From Pseudoalteromonas sp. XI10 (lineage in GTDB: Bacteria; Pseudomonadota; Gammaproteobacteria; Enterobacterales; Alteromonadaceae): a stretch of 64,000 bases of DNA. Both the position numbers and the translations under genes were made by a program. Each line of letters begins with the position of its first letter. Position 1 is the first letter of the stretch. The stretch lies in assembly GCF_001469895.1 (NCBI RefSeq), contig NZ_LOPY01000061.1:186001-250000 (forward strand), written 5' to 3'. Below are positions 45,469 through 54,063 of the stretch, piece by piece. The notes under the pieces were generated by a model. The model worked only from the letters and a program-made list of their open reading frames with translations, was not told the origin of the DNA and did not search any database.

Positions 45469-47844
45469 GTGATAGAGCATTTCAAGCTGCATTTTATAAC
45501 TGATAATTTAAGCAGTGCGCAGGTCATTCCAGCTGAATACGATTTACTCCTTGTTTTTGCTTCAATCCTCACAGCCGTATTTGCTTCGTATATCTCATTT
45601 TTATTATCTGCTCGTATCAAACACTCTTATCTAAAAAATGAAAGTCAGATATGGACCATCATGGCTTCGTGTTTTTTAGGTATAGGTATTTGGGGTATGC
45701 ACTTTGTAGGTATGCTTGCTTATACCTTACCCATCCCTATTGAATACAACATTAGCATTACTTTGATATCAATATTGCCAAGTGTGTTTGCCAGTTACAT
45801 CGTACTCTCACCAGCACTACAAACCAACAAAGGGCTACTTTTTAGAAGTGTGTTAATGGGTGCTGGCATTGGCTCGATGCATTTTGTTGGCATGATGGCG
45901 ATGGTGATGCCCGCAAAAATGGCTTATGAGCCTTGGTTGTTCTCTTTATCTATTATCGTCGCTATTGTGCTGTCAGGTATCGCATTAAAAATTAATGATT
46001 TTCGACTTGCTAAAGGGGTTCATCAAACACGGATGAACTTGGTTGTGGCCTTGATAATGGGCAGTGCAATTTCGGGAATGCATTACATTGGCATGATTTC
46101 GATGTCGGTTTTTGAAACTGAATACACCACCTATGTTACAACCCACGACTACTCGACGTTAGCACAACTTATTATTTTTATTCTGGTGGCACTAAGTCTG
46201 ATTGTACTAGGTGCTGTTGAGCTCAGAGCAAGGAGCTTATTATCAGCAAAACTGAAAGCAGTGCTTAATACCGTACAAGATGTGGTTATTAGCTTTAATA
46301 ATGAAGGGAAAATTGAATTTGCAAACCCGGCTGTTAACCAAGTTTTTGGCTATCACCCGCATGATTTAATAGGCAAACATATTCGTACCCTGATCCCTGA
46401 AAGATCGTTAGAACTTGATGAAATCCTCAGGGATTCACAGCTTAGTAAAAAAACAGCGGGTAAAAGTAGCAGTCGGCTCTTAAAAGGACAACGAGCGAAT
46501 AAAAAACGATTTCCTATTACATTAACAATCAGCTCAATTGGTAAAAAAGAGTCAGGTCCTTATGTGGCGACAATAAAAGATCTCTCTGATATTCGAAACC
46601 AAGAAGCCTTTACACAAACTATTTTCGATAATTTACCCATCATGTTGTTTGTAAAAGAAGCTGAGCATTTAACATTTAGCCATGTAAATAAAGCGGGTGA
46701 GCAACTACTAGGTAAAAATAAAGACCAACTAATCGGTTTAAATGACTTTGATATTTTCAGTAATGAACAAGCAGTCAGTTTCGTGCAAACCGATCGCGAT
46801 GTATTGAAAAGTGATGACACTCTAACTATAGAGGAAAAGCCGGTTACTATTGATGACAATACTCATTATTTAAGAACACGGAAACTCACAATTAAAGACA
46901 GTAATGGTAAAGCGCAATATTTATTGGACGTTTCTGAAGATGTTACTGAATTAAAACAAGCAAAAACCGAGCTTGAAAGCTTACACCAACGCATGTCTAT
47001 GGCTGCAGATGCGGCCCATATTGGTATTTGGGAGTGGAATTTTGACACTAATGAACTGATCTGGGATGACTGGATGCATACCTTATTTGAAATTCCAAAA
47101 TCAGAATTTAAAGGGGACTATTCAGCATGGGCTAATAGCTTACACCCAGATGAATATGAAGGCGTGACCAACAAGCTAAAACTCGCAATTTTAAATGGCG
47201 AAGAGTTTCACGCAGAATTTCAGATTGTTCTGCCCTCAGGCAAAACCCGCTATATCAATGCAGATGGACGAATATACGGCAACCGGATGATTGGTGTTAA
47301 TTTCGATATCACAAAACGCGTCATGGCAGAGAAGAAAATTAGGCAATTAGCACAAACAGATTACCTTACTGGTTTAGCAAATCGTAGCGCGCTTGAGCGA
47401 TTCATCAAGCAAGAATTTGCCCGTGTTGAGCGCACAGGCTCTAAGGTAGGTTGCCTTTATTTTGATCTTGATAAGTTTAAGCCGATTAACGACACCCATG
47501 GCCATGCGATGGGAGATAAAGTACTGATAGAAGTTGCCAAACGCTTACAAGACACCGCTCGCAAAACCGATTGTGCTGCACGCATTGGTGGTGATGAGTT
47601 TGTAGTTATTGTTACCGACATAGAAAACCAAGTACAAATAAACCGTGCACTATCACGATTGATCTGTGCGATTAAGGCGCCGATAAAATCAGAGTATGGT
47701 GACTTGCTCGTTGAGGCGAGTGTTGGCTTTGCATTATATCCTGACGATGCGCAATCATTTGACGAATTACTTAGCATGGCCGATAAGCGTATGTATGACC
47801 AAAAACATCACTGCTTTAGTTGTAATGTTATGAACTGCAAATAA
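45469..47844 (+). CDS. MHYT-PAS-GGDEF membrane diguanylate cyclase
   Basis: 791-aa signalling protein. Residues ~20-250 are the seven-helix MHYT sensor with three HxxGM repeats (MHFVGMLAY, MHFVGMMAM, MHYIGMISM), which may bind copper and sense a gas or light-linked signal. Then come about three PAS domains (from ~265, ~375, ~500) and a C-terminal GGDEF with RIGGDEF. The inhibition site RKTD is present, so product feedback is likely. No EAL domain. GTG start with GAGGGA upstream. A double solute-binding protein follows 71 bp later. Confidence 0.92.
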   Translation: MIEHFKLHFITDNLSSAQVIPAEYDLLLVFASILTAVFASYISFLLSARIKHSYLKNESQIWTIMASCFLGIGIWGMHFVGMLAYTLPIPIEYNISITLISILPSVFASYIVLSPALQTNKGLLFRSVLMGAGIGSMHFVGMMAMVMPAKMAYEPWLFSLSIIVAIVLSGIALKINDFRLAKGVHQTRMNLVVALIMGSAISGMHYIGMISMSVFETEYTTYVTTHDYSTLAQLIIFILVALSLIVLGAVELRARSLLSAKLKAVLNTVQDVVISFNNEGKIEFANPAVNQVFGYHPHDLIGKHIRTLIPERSLELDEILRDSQLSKKTAGKSSSRLLKGQRANKKRFPITLTISSIGKKESGPYVATIKDLSDIRNQEAFTQTIFDNLPIMLFVKEAEHLTFSHVNKAGEQLLGKNKDQLIGLNDFDIFSNEQAVSFVQTDRDVLKSDDTLTIEEKPVTIDDNTHYLRTRKLTIKDSNGKAQYLLDVSEDVTELKQAKTELESLHQRMSMAADAAHIGIWEWNFDTNELIWDDWMHTLFEIPKSEFKGDYSAWANSLHPDEYEGVTNKLKLAILNGEEFHAEFQIVLPSGKTRYINADGRIYGNRMIGVNFDITKRVMAEKKIRQLAQTDYLTGLANRSALERFIKQEFARVERTGSKVGCLYFDLDKFKPINDTHGHAMGDKVLIEVAKRLQDTARKTDCAARIGGDEFVVIVTDIENQVQINRALSRLICAIKAPIKSEYGDLLVEASVGFALYPDDAQSFDELLSMADKRMYDQKHHCFSCNVMNCK

Positions 47845-47915
47845 GCAAATTAATAATGCTAAAAACTCTAATTTAGACGTATACTTATTAAACAATTAAT
47901 AATGATTCTTTTTCC

Positions 47916-49247
47916 ATGCTTACTCGCTTTTATTATTTTATGGTACTTGTTTTTAGCTCGCTTGCAGCTGCTGATAGCACGTACCAAGAAACATGGAAAA
48001 TCACCTCTTTAGAAGCCCCGCCGTATGCAAGTAGTACAATGGAAAATGGCGGTGATGCTATTGCATTACTAAGAGACAGGCTTGCCAAAAAATCAATAGA
48101 CCTCGAAGTTGAATATTTACCTTGGCAAGATGCAATAAAAAAAGCCCAGTTAACCGGCTACCTGGGTTATTACCCTGCTTGGCCATCTGAAATGATGCCC
48201 GGCTTTGTAGCTTCACCCACTATTTTAAATTCTCAATTAGCTGTCATTACCACTCAGTCTAATCCACAAGATTTTGAAAATCTTGAACAGCTTTTTAATG
48301 AGCACAAAGTTGGCGTTGTTGAGCCTTATATTTACCCGGGTGTGGTCGAAAAAGTGATTCAATCCTATGCTGGCAGCATTGTGCAAACAGCAAACGATGA
48401 AGAGCTATTCCACTTAATGCAAACTAAGCAGATTAATTTTGCGATTACTGCGCCAAAAGTACTTAACTATTTTGCTGAGCAACAAAACCTACCTGAGCCG
48501 AAAATAGTAACTCAGTTTACCGACTCCCCATTAGTGATTGGCATACGCAATGACGCTGAAAACAAAGCTAAAATAGCCTTACTCAATGATTTATTTACTG
48601 GCGCAATTCCATCTGCAACAAATTACTCTCGGCCAAAAAAGCTGTTGTTAACCTATATAGATATTCCGCGTGTAGCGCCATTCAAAGCGTTAATGAGTGA
48701 TGTTTATAATGATTTAAATATCAAAGTCCAGATGCAAGCAACACCATCTCGAAGAGGCGTATTGTTATTAAATGCAGGCATCGTTGACGGCGATATTGTG
48801 CGCTCACAAAGTAATATGCGTAAATTCGAGAATATTATTGTCGTAGAACCTAGCCTTGGCGTTATTAACTTAGTGCTTCTATGTCGAAAATCGCTGCCAT
48901 GCGATAGAGATAATTTATACAACCCAAACAACCGAATTATGAGCTCGATTGGTGATATAGAAATACTTAATGAGTTTGATATTAAAGCAGAAGTCATTCA
49001 TAACGAAGACTTGAGCCATACGCTTACTATGCTAAAAAAAGGTCGTGTCGATTATGCACTTTATCCTGCGCTCAATAACGATATAGCTACCTTTAAAAAA
49101 GATTTTTCTGTAATTGTACTAAGGCAAATGGCTATCAACACGGTTATTCATAAAAAACATGCCCCGTTGGTAGATGAAATATCCAAAGCCATTACAGCTC
49201 GCTTACCTGAATTAACTCAGCGAATTAATAACTACAGCAAAGATTAG
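47916..49247 (+). CDS. Secreted protein with two solute-binding domains in tandem
   Basis: 443 aa with a signal peptide (about 18 residues, FYYFMVLVFSSLAAADS). Residues ~25-235 look like a type 2 periplasmic binding domain (WKITSLEAPPYASST start). Residues ~240-443 look like a second one (KKLLLTYIDIPRVAPFKALM, VDGDIVRSQSNMRKF, VDYALYPALNNDI). Both lack the rest of an ABC transporter nearby. The neighbour is an MHYT-PAS-GGDEF protein on the same strand, so a role in sensing is possible. Ligands unknown; fold assignment is from pattern. Confidence 0.7.
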   Translation: MLTRFYYFMVLVFSSLAAADSTYQETWKITSLEAPPYASSTMENGGDAIALLRDRLAKKSIDLEVEYLPWQDAIKKAQLTGYLGYYPAWPSEMMPGFVASPTILNSQLAVITTQSNPQDFENLEQLFNEHKVGVVEPYIYPGVVEKVIQSYAGSIVQTANDEELFHLMQTKQINFAITAPKVLNYFAEQQNLPEPKIVTQFTDSPLVIGIRNDAENKAKIALLNDLFTGAIPSATNYSRPKKLLLTYIDIPRVAPFKALMSDVYNDLNIKVQMQATPSRRGVLLLNAGIVDGDIVRSQSNMRKFENIIVVEPSLGVINLVLLCRKSLPCDRDNLYNPNNRIMSSIGDIEILNEFDIKAEVIHNEDLSHTLTMLKKGRVDYALYPALNNDIATFKKDFSVIVLRQMAINTVIHKKHAPLVDEISKAITARLPELTQRINNYSKD

Positions 49248-49346
49248 CTAGATTTACCCAAAATGCAGATAAAATTATAAAATCCCAACGACTAAGTGAA
49301 TTTGATTTGCTAAACTGCGGCTCAAAAGTGCTGTGAGGAAATATGC

Positions 49347-51029
49347 ATGTGGCTTGAGAGACTAAGACGTCGCCTAGCAAAGCCTAAAACATCTGTGCAA
49401 TTGTGCTTACTTGGTGTAAGTGCAGGGTTAATTGCGGCAGTGTTAATCATACTTTTTCGCCTCACAATCATGTTTTTTCAAAGCTTATTTTTAGATAAGC
49501 CCGATGACTTCACCACTTTACCAACCTATGAGCGGATGATACTGCCTGTGGGTGCGGCCCTATTAATCGCCTTATTCGCCGCCCTAACAGGCTTTAAGCA
49601 TTATCGTCTTGGTATCCCATTTGTAATTCACCGCATTAAAAAACATTATGGTCAAATGCCGCTTTACAACACGGTAAACCAATTTGTCGGTGGTGCATTA
49701 GCCCTGATCAGTGGTTTTTCGGTCGGTCGAGAAGGTCCATCAGTACATATGGGTGCAACAGGTGCAAGCTTACTGGCCGATAAATTACACCTTCCACATA
49801 ATGCAATGCGTACCCTCACCGGTTGTGGTGTTGCAGCTGGTATTGCTGCCTCATTTAACACCCCACTTGCAGCCGTTATCTTTGTCATGGAGGTGGTGCT
49901 GAGGGAGTATAAGGTGCATATTTTCGTACCAATTATGCTCGCTGCGGTTACCGGGGCATTAGCCACACAATTTGTATTTGGTGACGCTTCTGAGCTTGCG
50001 CTTATTACTATGAATCCATTAAGTGGTTGGCATTACCCATTTTTAATCATTTTTGGTATGGCACTTGGCGCTGTTGCCTATGCATTTAACCAAAACTTGA
50101 TGCTTATAATCCGTACTTTTAAACCACTAAGTATGTTCCCTCGTCTATTACTAGCAGGATTAATAGCAGGCTTAATTGCTTATATGGTTCCTCATGCGAT
50201 GGGCTCAGGTATGAGTGCTATCACTATTGCCATTGAATCACCAGATGATGTGCAGTTTTTAACAACCATCTTGATTGCCAAATTACTCGCCACTTTATTT
50301 GCCATTGGTTTAGGTATTCCAGGTGGGATCATCGGCCCTGTTATTGGGCTTGGGGTATTAATGGGCACCTTAATGGCCTTTTTCGCGCAGTTTATTAGTC
50401 CGGGTGTTGATATCACAGGTACCTATAGCATGCTTGGCATGGCGGGGTTATTGGCTGCAACATTACACGCACCACTGGCTGCGCTTACTACGGTTATGGA
50501 GTTAACCTCAAGTCCTGAGATTATTGTGCCAGCCATGCTGGTGATCTCAACGGCTTATGTAACGGCACTGCAGTTTTTTGGTAACCGCTCTATTTTTATG
50601 CAACAACTCGATTTCCAAGGGCTTGAGTATCAAATATCACCTGCTACCGAAGCATTACAAAAAGTAGGTGTGATGGATGAAATGGATGAGCAGTTCAAGC
50701 TGCTTTACAGTGACGACAAACAACAAATTAAAGAGTCGCTCGATGCCCTTGATAGCCAAACCCCGCTGATTGTTCATGATGAAGAGAATGGCTATCGTCT
50801 TGCTGAATATGATTTAAGCCTGATGTCTGATCAAGAAAGTAATATCAAATATGTCAGCCTTGCCGGCCTTAGTAGCCAAGCAACTTTAGCCGATGCTTTT
50901 GACTTATTAAAAGATAAACGCAGCGGTGCTGTGTATATTTACAACCTGCTTGATAACCAACAGATTATGGGCCTTTTGCGTTGGGACCAAATCAGACATA
51001 TCCTTACCATACGCAACAGTTTGTTATAA
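49347..51029 (+). CDS. ClC-family chloride channel/antiporter
   Basis: 560 aa. ClC core (about 15-440) with GREGPSVHMG (gating Glu) and the pore motif GIPGGIIGPVIG. The first filter motif, usually GSGIP, reads RLGIP, so the selectivity Ser is missing. Residues ~445-560 form a cytosolic extension with CBS-like character, absent from short bacterial ClCs. Probably exchanges chloride or another anion with protons at the inner membrane. hemJ follows after 20 bp. Confidence 0.9.
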   Translation: MWLERLRRRLAKPKTSVQLCLLGVSAGLIAAVLIILFRLTIMFFQSLFLDKPDDFTTLPTYERMILPVGAALLIALFAALTGFKHYRLGIPFVIHRIKKHYGQMPLYNTVNQFVGGALALISGFSVGREGPSVHMGATGASLLADKLHLPHNAMRTLTGCGVAAGIAASFNTPLAAVIFVMEVVLREYKVHIFVPIMLAAVTGALATQFVFGDASELALITMNPLSGWHYPFLIIFGMALGAVAYAFNQNLMLIIRTFKPLSMFPRLLLAGLIAGLIAYMVPHAMGSGMSAITIAIESPDDVQFLTTILIAKLLATLFAIGLGIPGGIIGPVIGLGVLMGTLMAFFAQFISPGVDITGTYSMLGMAGLLAATLHAPLAALTTVMELTSSPEIIVPAMLVISTAYVTALQFFGNRSIFMQQLDFQGLEYQISPATEALQKVGVMDEMDEQFKLLYSDDKQQIKESLDALDSQTPLIVHDEENGYRLAEYDLSLMSDQESNIKYVSLAGLSSQATLADAFDLLKDKRSGAVYIYNLLDNQQIMGLLRWDQIRHILTIRNSLL

Positions 51030-51049
51030 CAATTAAAATGGATGCTTAA

Positions 51050-51484
51050 ATGAGTGCGCTATTAGTTTATAAAACCTTCCACGTATTTTTTATGATTGCT
51101 TGGTTTGCCGGTATTTTTTACCTGCCACGTCTTTTTGTTTACCACGCAATGAGTGAAGAAAAAGCCTGCAACTCAATGCTGAAAGTAATGGAACGCCGCT
51201 TACTGTTTTTTGTGACGCCGTTTGCCGTTTTAACATTGGTGTTTGGTGTACTGACCATTTTTGAATATGGTCGAGACTGGTTTAGATACAGCATGTGGCT
51301 GCACTACAAACTGGTGTTAGTGATTATTCTTTATATCTACCACGGCTATTGCTTCAAACTACTGGCTGACTTTAAGCATGACCGCAATACACGTAGCGAT
51401 CGCTTTTACCGTATTTTTAATGAAGTTCCGGTACTCATCCTTTTAGCTATAGTGGCACTAGCAATTATTAAACCTAACTTATAA
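51050..51484 (+). CDS. hemJ: Protoporphyrinogen oxidase HemJ
   Basis: 144-aa inner-membrane protein with four helices. HemJ oxidises protoporphyrinogen IX to protoporphyrin IX and is used by bacteria lacking HemG/HemY. Family text: KTFHVFFMIAWFAGIFYLPRLFVYHA (conserved His in helix 1), SMWLHYKLVLVIILYIYHGY, and the final ILLAIVALAIIKPN. Another haem gene, hemL, is 1.2 kb downstream. Ribosome site weak. Confidence 0.9.
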   Translation: MSALLVYKTFHVFFMIAWFAGIFYLPRLFVYHAMSEEKACNSMLKVMERRLLFFVTPFAVLTLVFGVLTIFEYGRDWFRYSMWLHYKLVLVIILYIYHGYCFKLLADFKHDRNTRSDRFYRIFNEVPVLILLAIVALAIIKPNL

Positions 51485-51588
51485 TTTGCTGCTGTGAACG
51501 CTAAAAATTTGCTATAGTATTGCGCAAATTTATGCGGCCTCCCATACCGAGTGCCAGCGCCCTATAAATGTGATTAGGAACAAACCCC

Positions 51589-52605
51589 ATGCTAAGTTTC
51601 CAAGGTGAAAATATCCTGTCGGTCAATCAGCTTGATCGAGATTGTATTGAACGTATTTTTGCAGTTGCTAAGAAAATGGAGCCTTATGCTAAAAAGCAAA
51701 AGCGCACCAATGTTTTAGAGGGCGCAATTTTAGCGAACTTGTTCTTTGAACCAAGCACGCGTACTCGCGTAAGTTTTGGTACAGCATTTAACTTACTAGG
51801 TGGTTTGGTTCGTGAAACAACGGGCATGCAAAGCTCTGCGCTTGCAAAAGGTGAATCTTTGTATGATACCGCACGCGTGATCTCAGCGTATGCAGATGCA
51901 GTCGCAATGCGCCACCCTGACGCAGGCTCTGTTGCTGAGTTTGCCACAGGCTGTGATGTACCAGTAATCAATGGCGGTGATGGCTCAAATGAACACCCAA
52001 CACAAGCCCTACTTGACTTACTCACGATTGAACGTGAGCTAGGTCGTTTCAACCAAAGCATCGACGGTATGCACATTGCCCTAGTAGGTGATTTAAAATA
52101 CGGCCGTACTGTGCACTCTTTATCTAAATTACTTTGTCATTATAAAGACGTTAAGTTCTCAATGGTGGCACCTGATGGCTTACAAATGCCAGACTACATT
52201 TTAGATGCTGTTGATAACGCAGGTCATAAAATTCAAGTAGTCGATAAGATGGAAGGCAACTTGGCCGCCGATATTGTTTATCAAACCCGTATCCAAGAAG
52301 AGCGCTTCCCTTCTCAAGAAGAAGCTAACAAATACCGTGGTGGTTTCCGTATCAGCCAGGCAATTTACAACGCACACTGTAAGCCTAACTCAGTACTGAT
52401 GCATCCACTTCCTCGTGATAGCCGTTTAGAAGCAAACGAGCTAGATAACGATTTAAATAGCAACGACAACCTAGCGATTTTCCGCCAAGTACAAAATGGC
52501 GTGTTAATTCGCATGGCGTTGTTTGCTCTAACCTTAGATGTTGCCGACAAAGTTGAGCAATATGAAGTCGACGTGCCTTGGTTTAGCCGTAAACGTAATA
52601 GCTAA
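51589..52605 (+). CDS. pyrB: Aspartate carbamoyltransferase catalytic subunit
   Basis: First pyrimidine-pathway step: carbamoyl phosphate plus aspartate. 338 aa, about 27 longer than E. coli PyrB, as in Shewanella-type enzymes. Carbamoyl-phosphate motif FEPSTRTRVSF, HPTQALLDL, and MHPLPRDSRLE near the end. No pyrI regulatory gene follows. AGGA ribosome site. A short hairpin without T run (52619-52633) follows the stop. Confidence 0.93.
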   Translation: MLSFQGENILSVNQLDRDCIERIFAVAKKMEPYAKKQKRTNVLEGAILANLFFEPSTRTRVSFGTAFNLLGGLVRETTGMQSSALAKGESLYDTARVISAYADAVAMRHPDAGSVAEFATGCDVPVINGGDGSNEHPTQALLDLLTIERELGRFNQSIDGMHIALVGDLKYGRTVHSLSKLLCHYKDVKFSMVAPDGLQMPDYILDAVDNAGHKIQVVDKMEGNLAADIVYQTRIQEERFPSQEEANKYRGGFRISQAIYNAHCKPNSVLMHPLPRDSRLEANELDNDLNSNDNLAIFRQVQNGVLIRMALFALTLDVADKVEQYEVDVPWFSRKRNS

Positions 52606-52677
52606 CTTGCTTCGTTTTGGGCTCTTTGAGCCCTTGCAAACCAACTCATTTAACGTGACAACCCAATAGGACTATTC

Positions 52678-53958
52678 ATGACAATTAGCCAAGATCTTTT
52701 TAATCGCGCGCAAGAATCAATTCCAGGCGGTGTTAACTCACCAGTTCGTGCCTTCAATGGCGTTGGCGGTACTCCTTTATTCATCACTAAAGCAGAAGGT
52801 CCTTTTACCTTTGATGCTGATGGTAACCGTTATATCGATTACGTTGGTTCATGGGGACCAATGATCATGGGTCACAACCACCCAGCTATTAAACAAGCGG
52901 TATTAGAAGCCGTTGAAAATGGCTTAAGCTATGGTGCGCCAACCGAAACTGAAATTTTAATGGCCGAAAAAGTAAAAGAGCTAGTACCATCAATCGAAAA
53001 AGTACGTATGGTAAGCTCAGGTACTGAAGCAACCATGAGTGCAATTCGCTTAGCACGTGGTTTCACTGGCCGTGACAAAATCTTAAAGTTTGAAGGCTGT
53101 TACCACGGTCATGCCGACTCACTTCTAGTAAAAGCAGGCTCAGGTGCGCTGACTATGGGTGTACCTAACTCGCCAGGTATTCCTGAAGATTTTGCTAAGC
53201 ACACCTTAACTGTGTCGTTTAACAACCTTGATGAAGTAAAAGCAATTTTCTCAAAATACGCTGACGAAATCGCTTGTATCATCGTTGAACCAGTTGCTGG
53301 CAACATGAACTGTATTCCACCTGTATCTGGCTTCTTAGAAGGTTTACGTGAGGTGTGTGATGAATACAAATCTGTACTTATTTTTGATGAAGTAATGACA
53401 GGTTTCCGTGTTGCTTTAGGCGGCGCACAAGCTTACTACAACATCAAGCCAGACCTAACTTGTTTAGGTAAAGTGATCGGTGGCGGTATGCCAGTGGGTG
53501 CATTTGGTGGTAAGAAAGAAATCATGGATTACATCGCACCTGTTGGCCCAGTTTATCAAGCGGGTACATTATCAGGTAACCCAATTGCCATGGCAGCCGG
53601 CTTAAAATCTTTAGAGCTATTAAGTGCTGAAGGCCTGCATGATGAGCTTGAAGCAAAGAGCAAAGCAATTTGTGAAGGCTTTGAAGCCGCTGCGAAAAAA
53701 GCAGGCATTGCACTTACAACAAACTACGCAGGTGGTATGTACGGTTTCTTCTTTACTGATAAAGAAAAAGTAACTAGCTACCAACAAGCGACTGAGTGTG
53801 ATTTAGAGCGCTTCAAAAAGTTCTTCCACTTAATGCTAGAAGAAGGTGTTTACCTAGCTCCTTCGGCATTTGAAGCTGGCTTTGTGTGCGCTGAGCACTC
53901 TGAAAAAGAGATCAACGACACCATTGCAGCAGCAGAGCGCGCATTCGCGAAGCTTTAA
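52678..53958 (+). CDS. hemL: Glutamate-1-semialdehyde 2,1-aminomutase
   Basis: PLP enzyme that makes 5-aminolevulinate in the C5 haem pathway. 426 aa, full length. PLP motif VSSGTEATMSAIRLAR, the Asp in FDEVMTGFRVA, and the Schiff-base Lys in LGKVIGGGMPVGAFGG. AGGA ribosome site. Its upstream gap of 72 bp to pyrB holds only a short hairpin, so they may be co-transcribed. Strong terminator follows. Confidence 0.97.
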   Translation: MTISQDLFNRAQESIPGGVNSPVRAFNGVGGTPLFITKAEGPFTFDADGNRYIDYVGSWGPMIMGHNHPAIKQAVLEAVENGLSYGAPTETEILMAEKVKELVPSIEKVRMVSSGTEATMSAIRLARGFTGRDKILKFEGCYHGHADSLLVKAGSGALTMGVPNSPGIPEDFAKHTLTVSFNNLDEVKAIFSKYADEIACIIVEPVAGNMNCIPPVSGFLEGLREVCDEYKSVLIFDEVMTGFRVALGGAQAYYNIKPDLTCLGKVIGGGMPVGAFGGKKEIMDYIAPVGPVYQAGTLSGNPIAMAAGLKSLELLSAEGLHDELEAKSKAICEGFEAAAKKAGIALTTNYAGGMYGFFFTDKEKVTSYQQATECDLERFKKFFHLMLEEGVYLAPSAFEAGFVCAEHSEKEINDTIAAAERAFAKL

Positions 53959-53978
53959 TAAGCGTTAAGCAAGTTAAT

Positions 53979-54014
53979 AAAAAGCCCCAGCATTTTTCAA
54001 TGCTGGGGCTTTTT
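53979..54014. terminator. Strong intrinsic terminator between hemL and mrcB
   Basis: AAAAAGCCCCAGCATT, 4-base loop, AATGCTGGGGCTTTTT, with T residues following; the two genes converge, and the A run on the left serves the minus strand. Confidence 0.93.
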
Positions 54015-54063
54015 TTATTCTTTGCCAATTCGTTTATTTAAGTATTAATGCGAGTTGGTGTTA

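Noticed and set aside
52619..52633. Terminator after pyrB (GGGCTC-TTT-GAGCCC)
   Set aside because: Six-pair stem without a T run; noted only as a hairpin in the pyrB entry.
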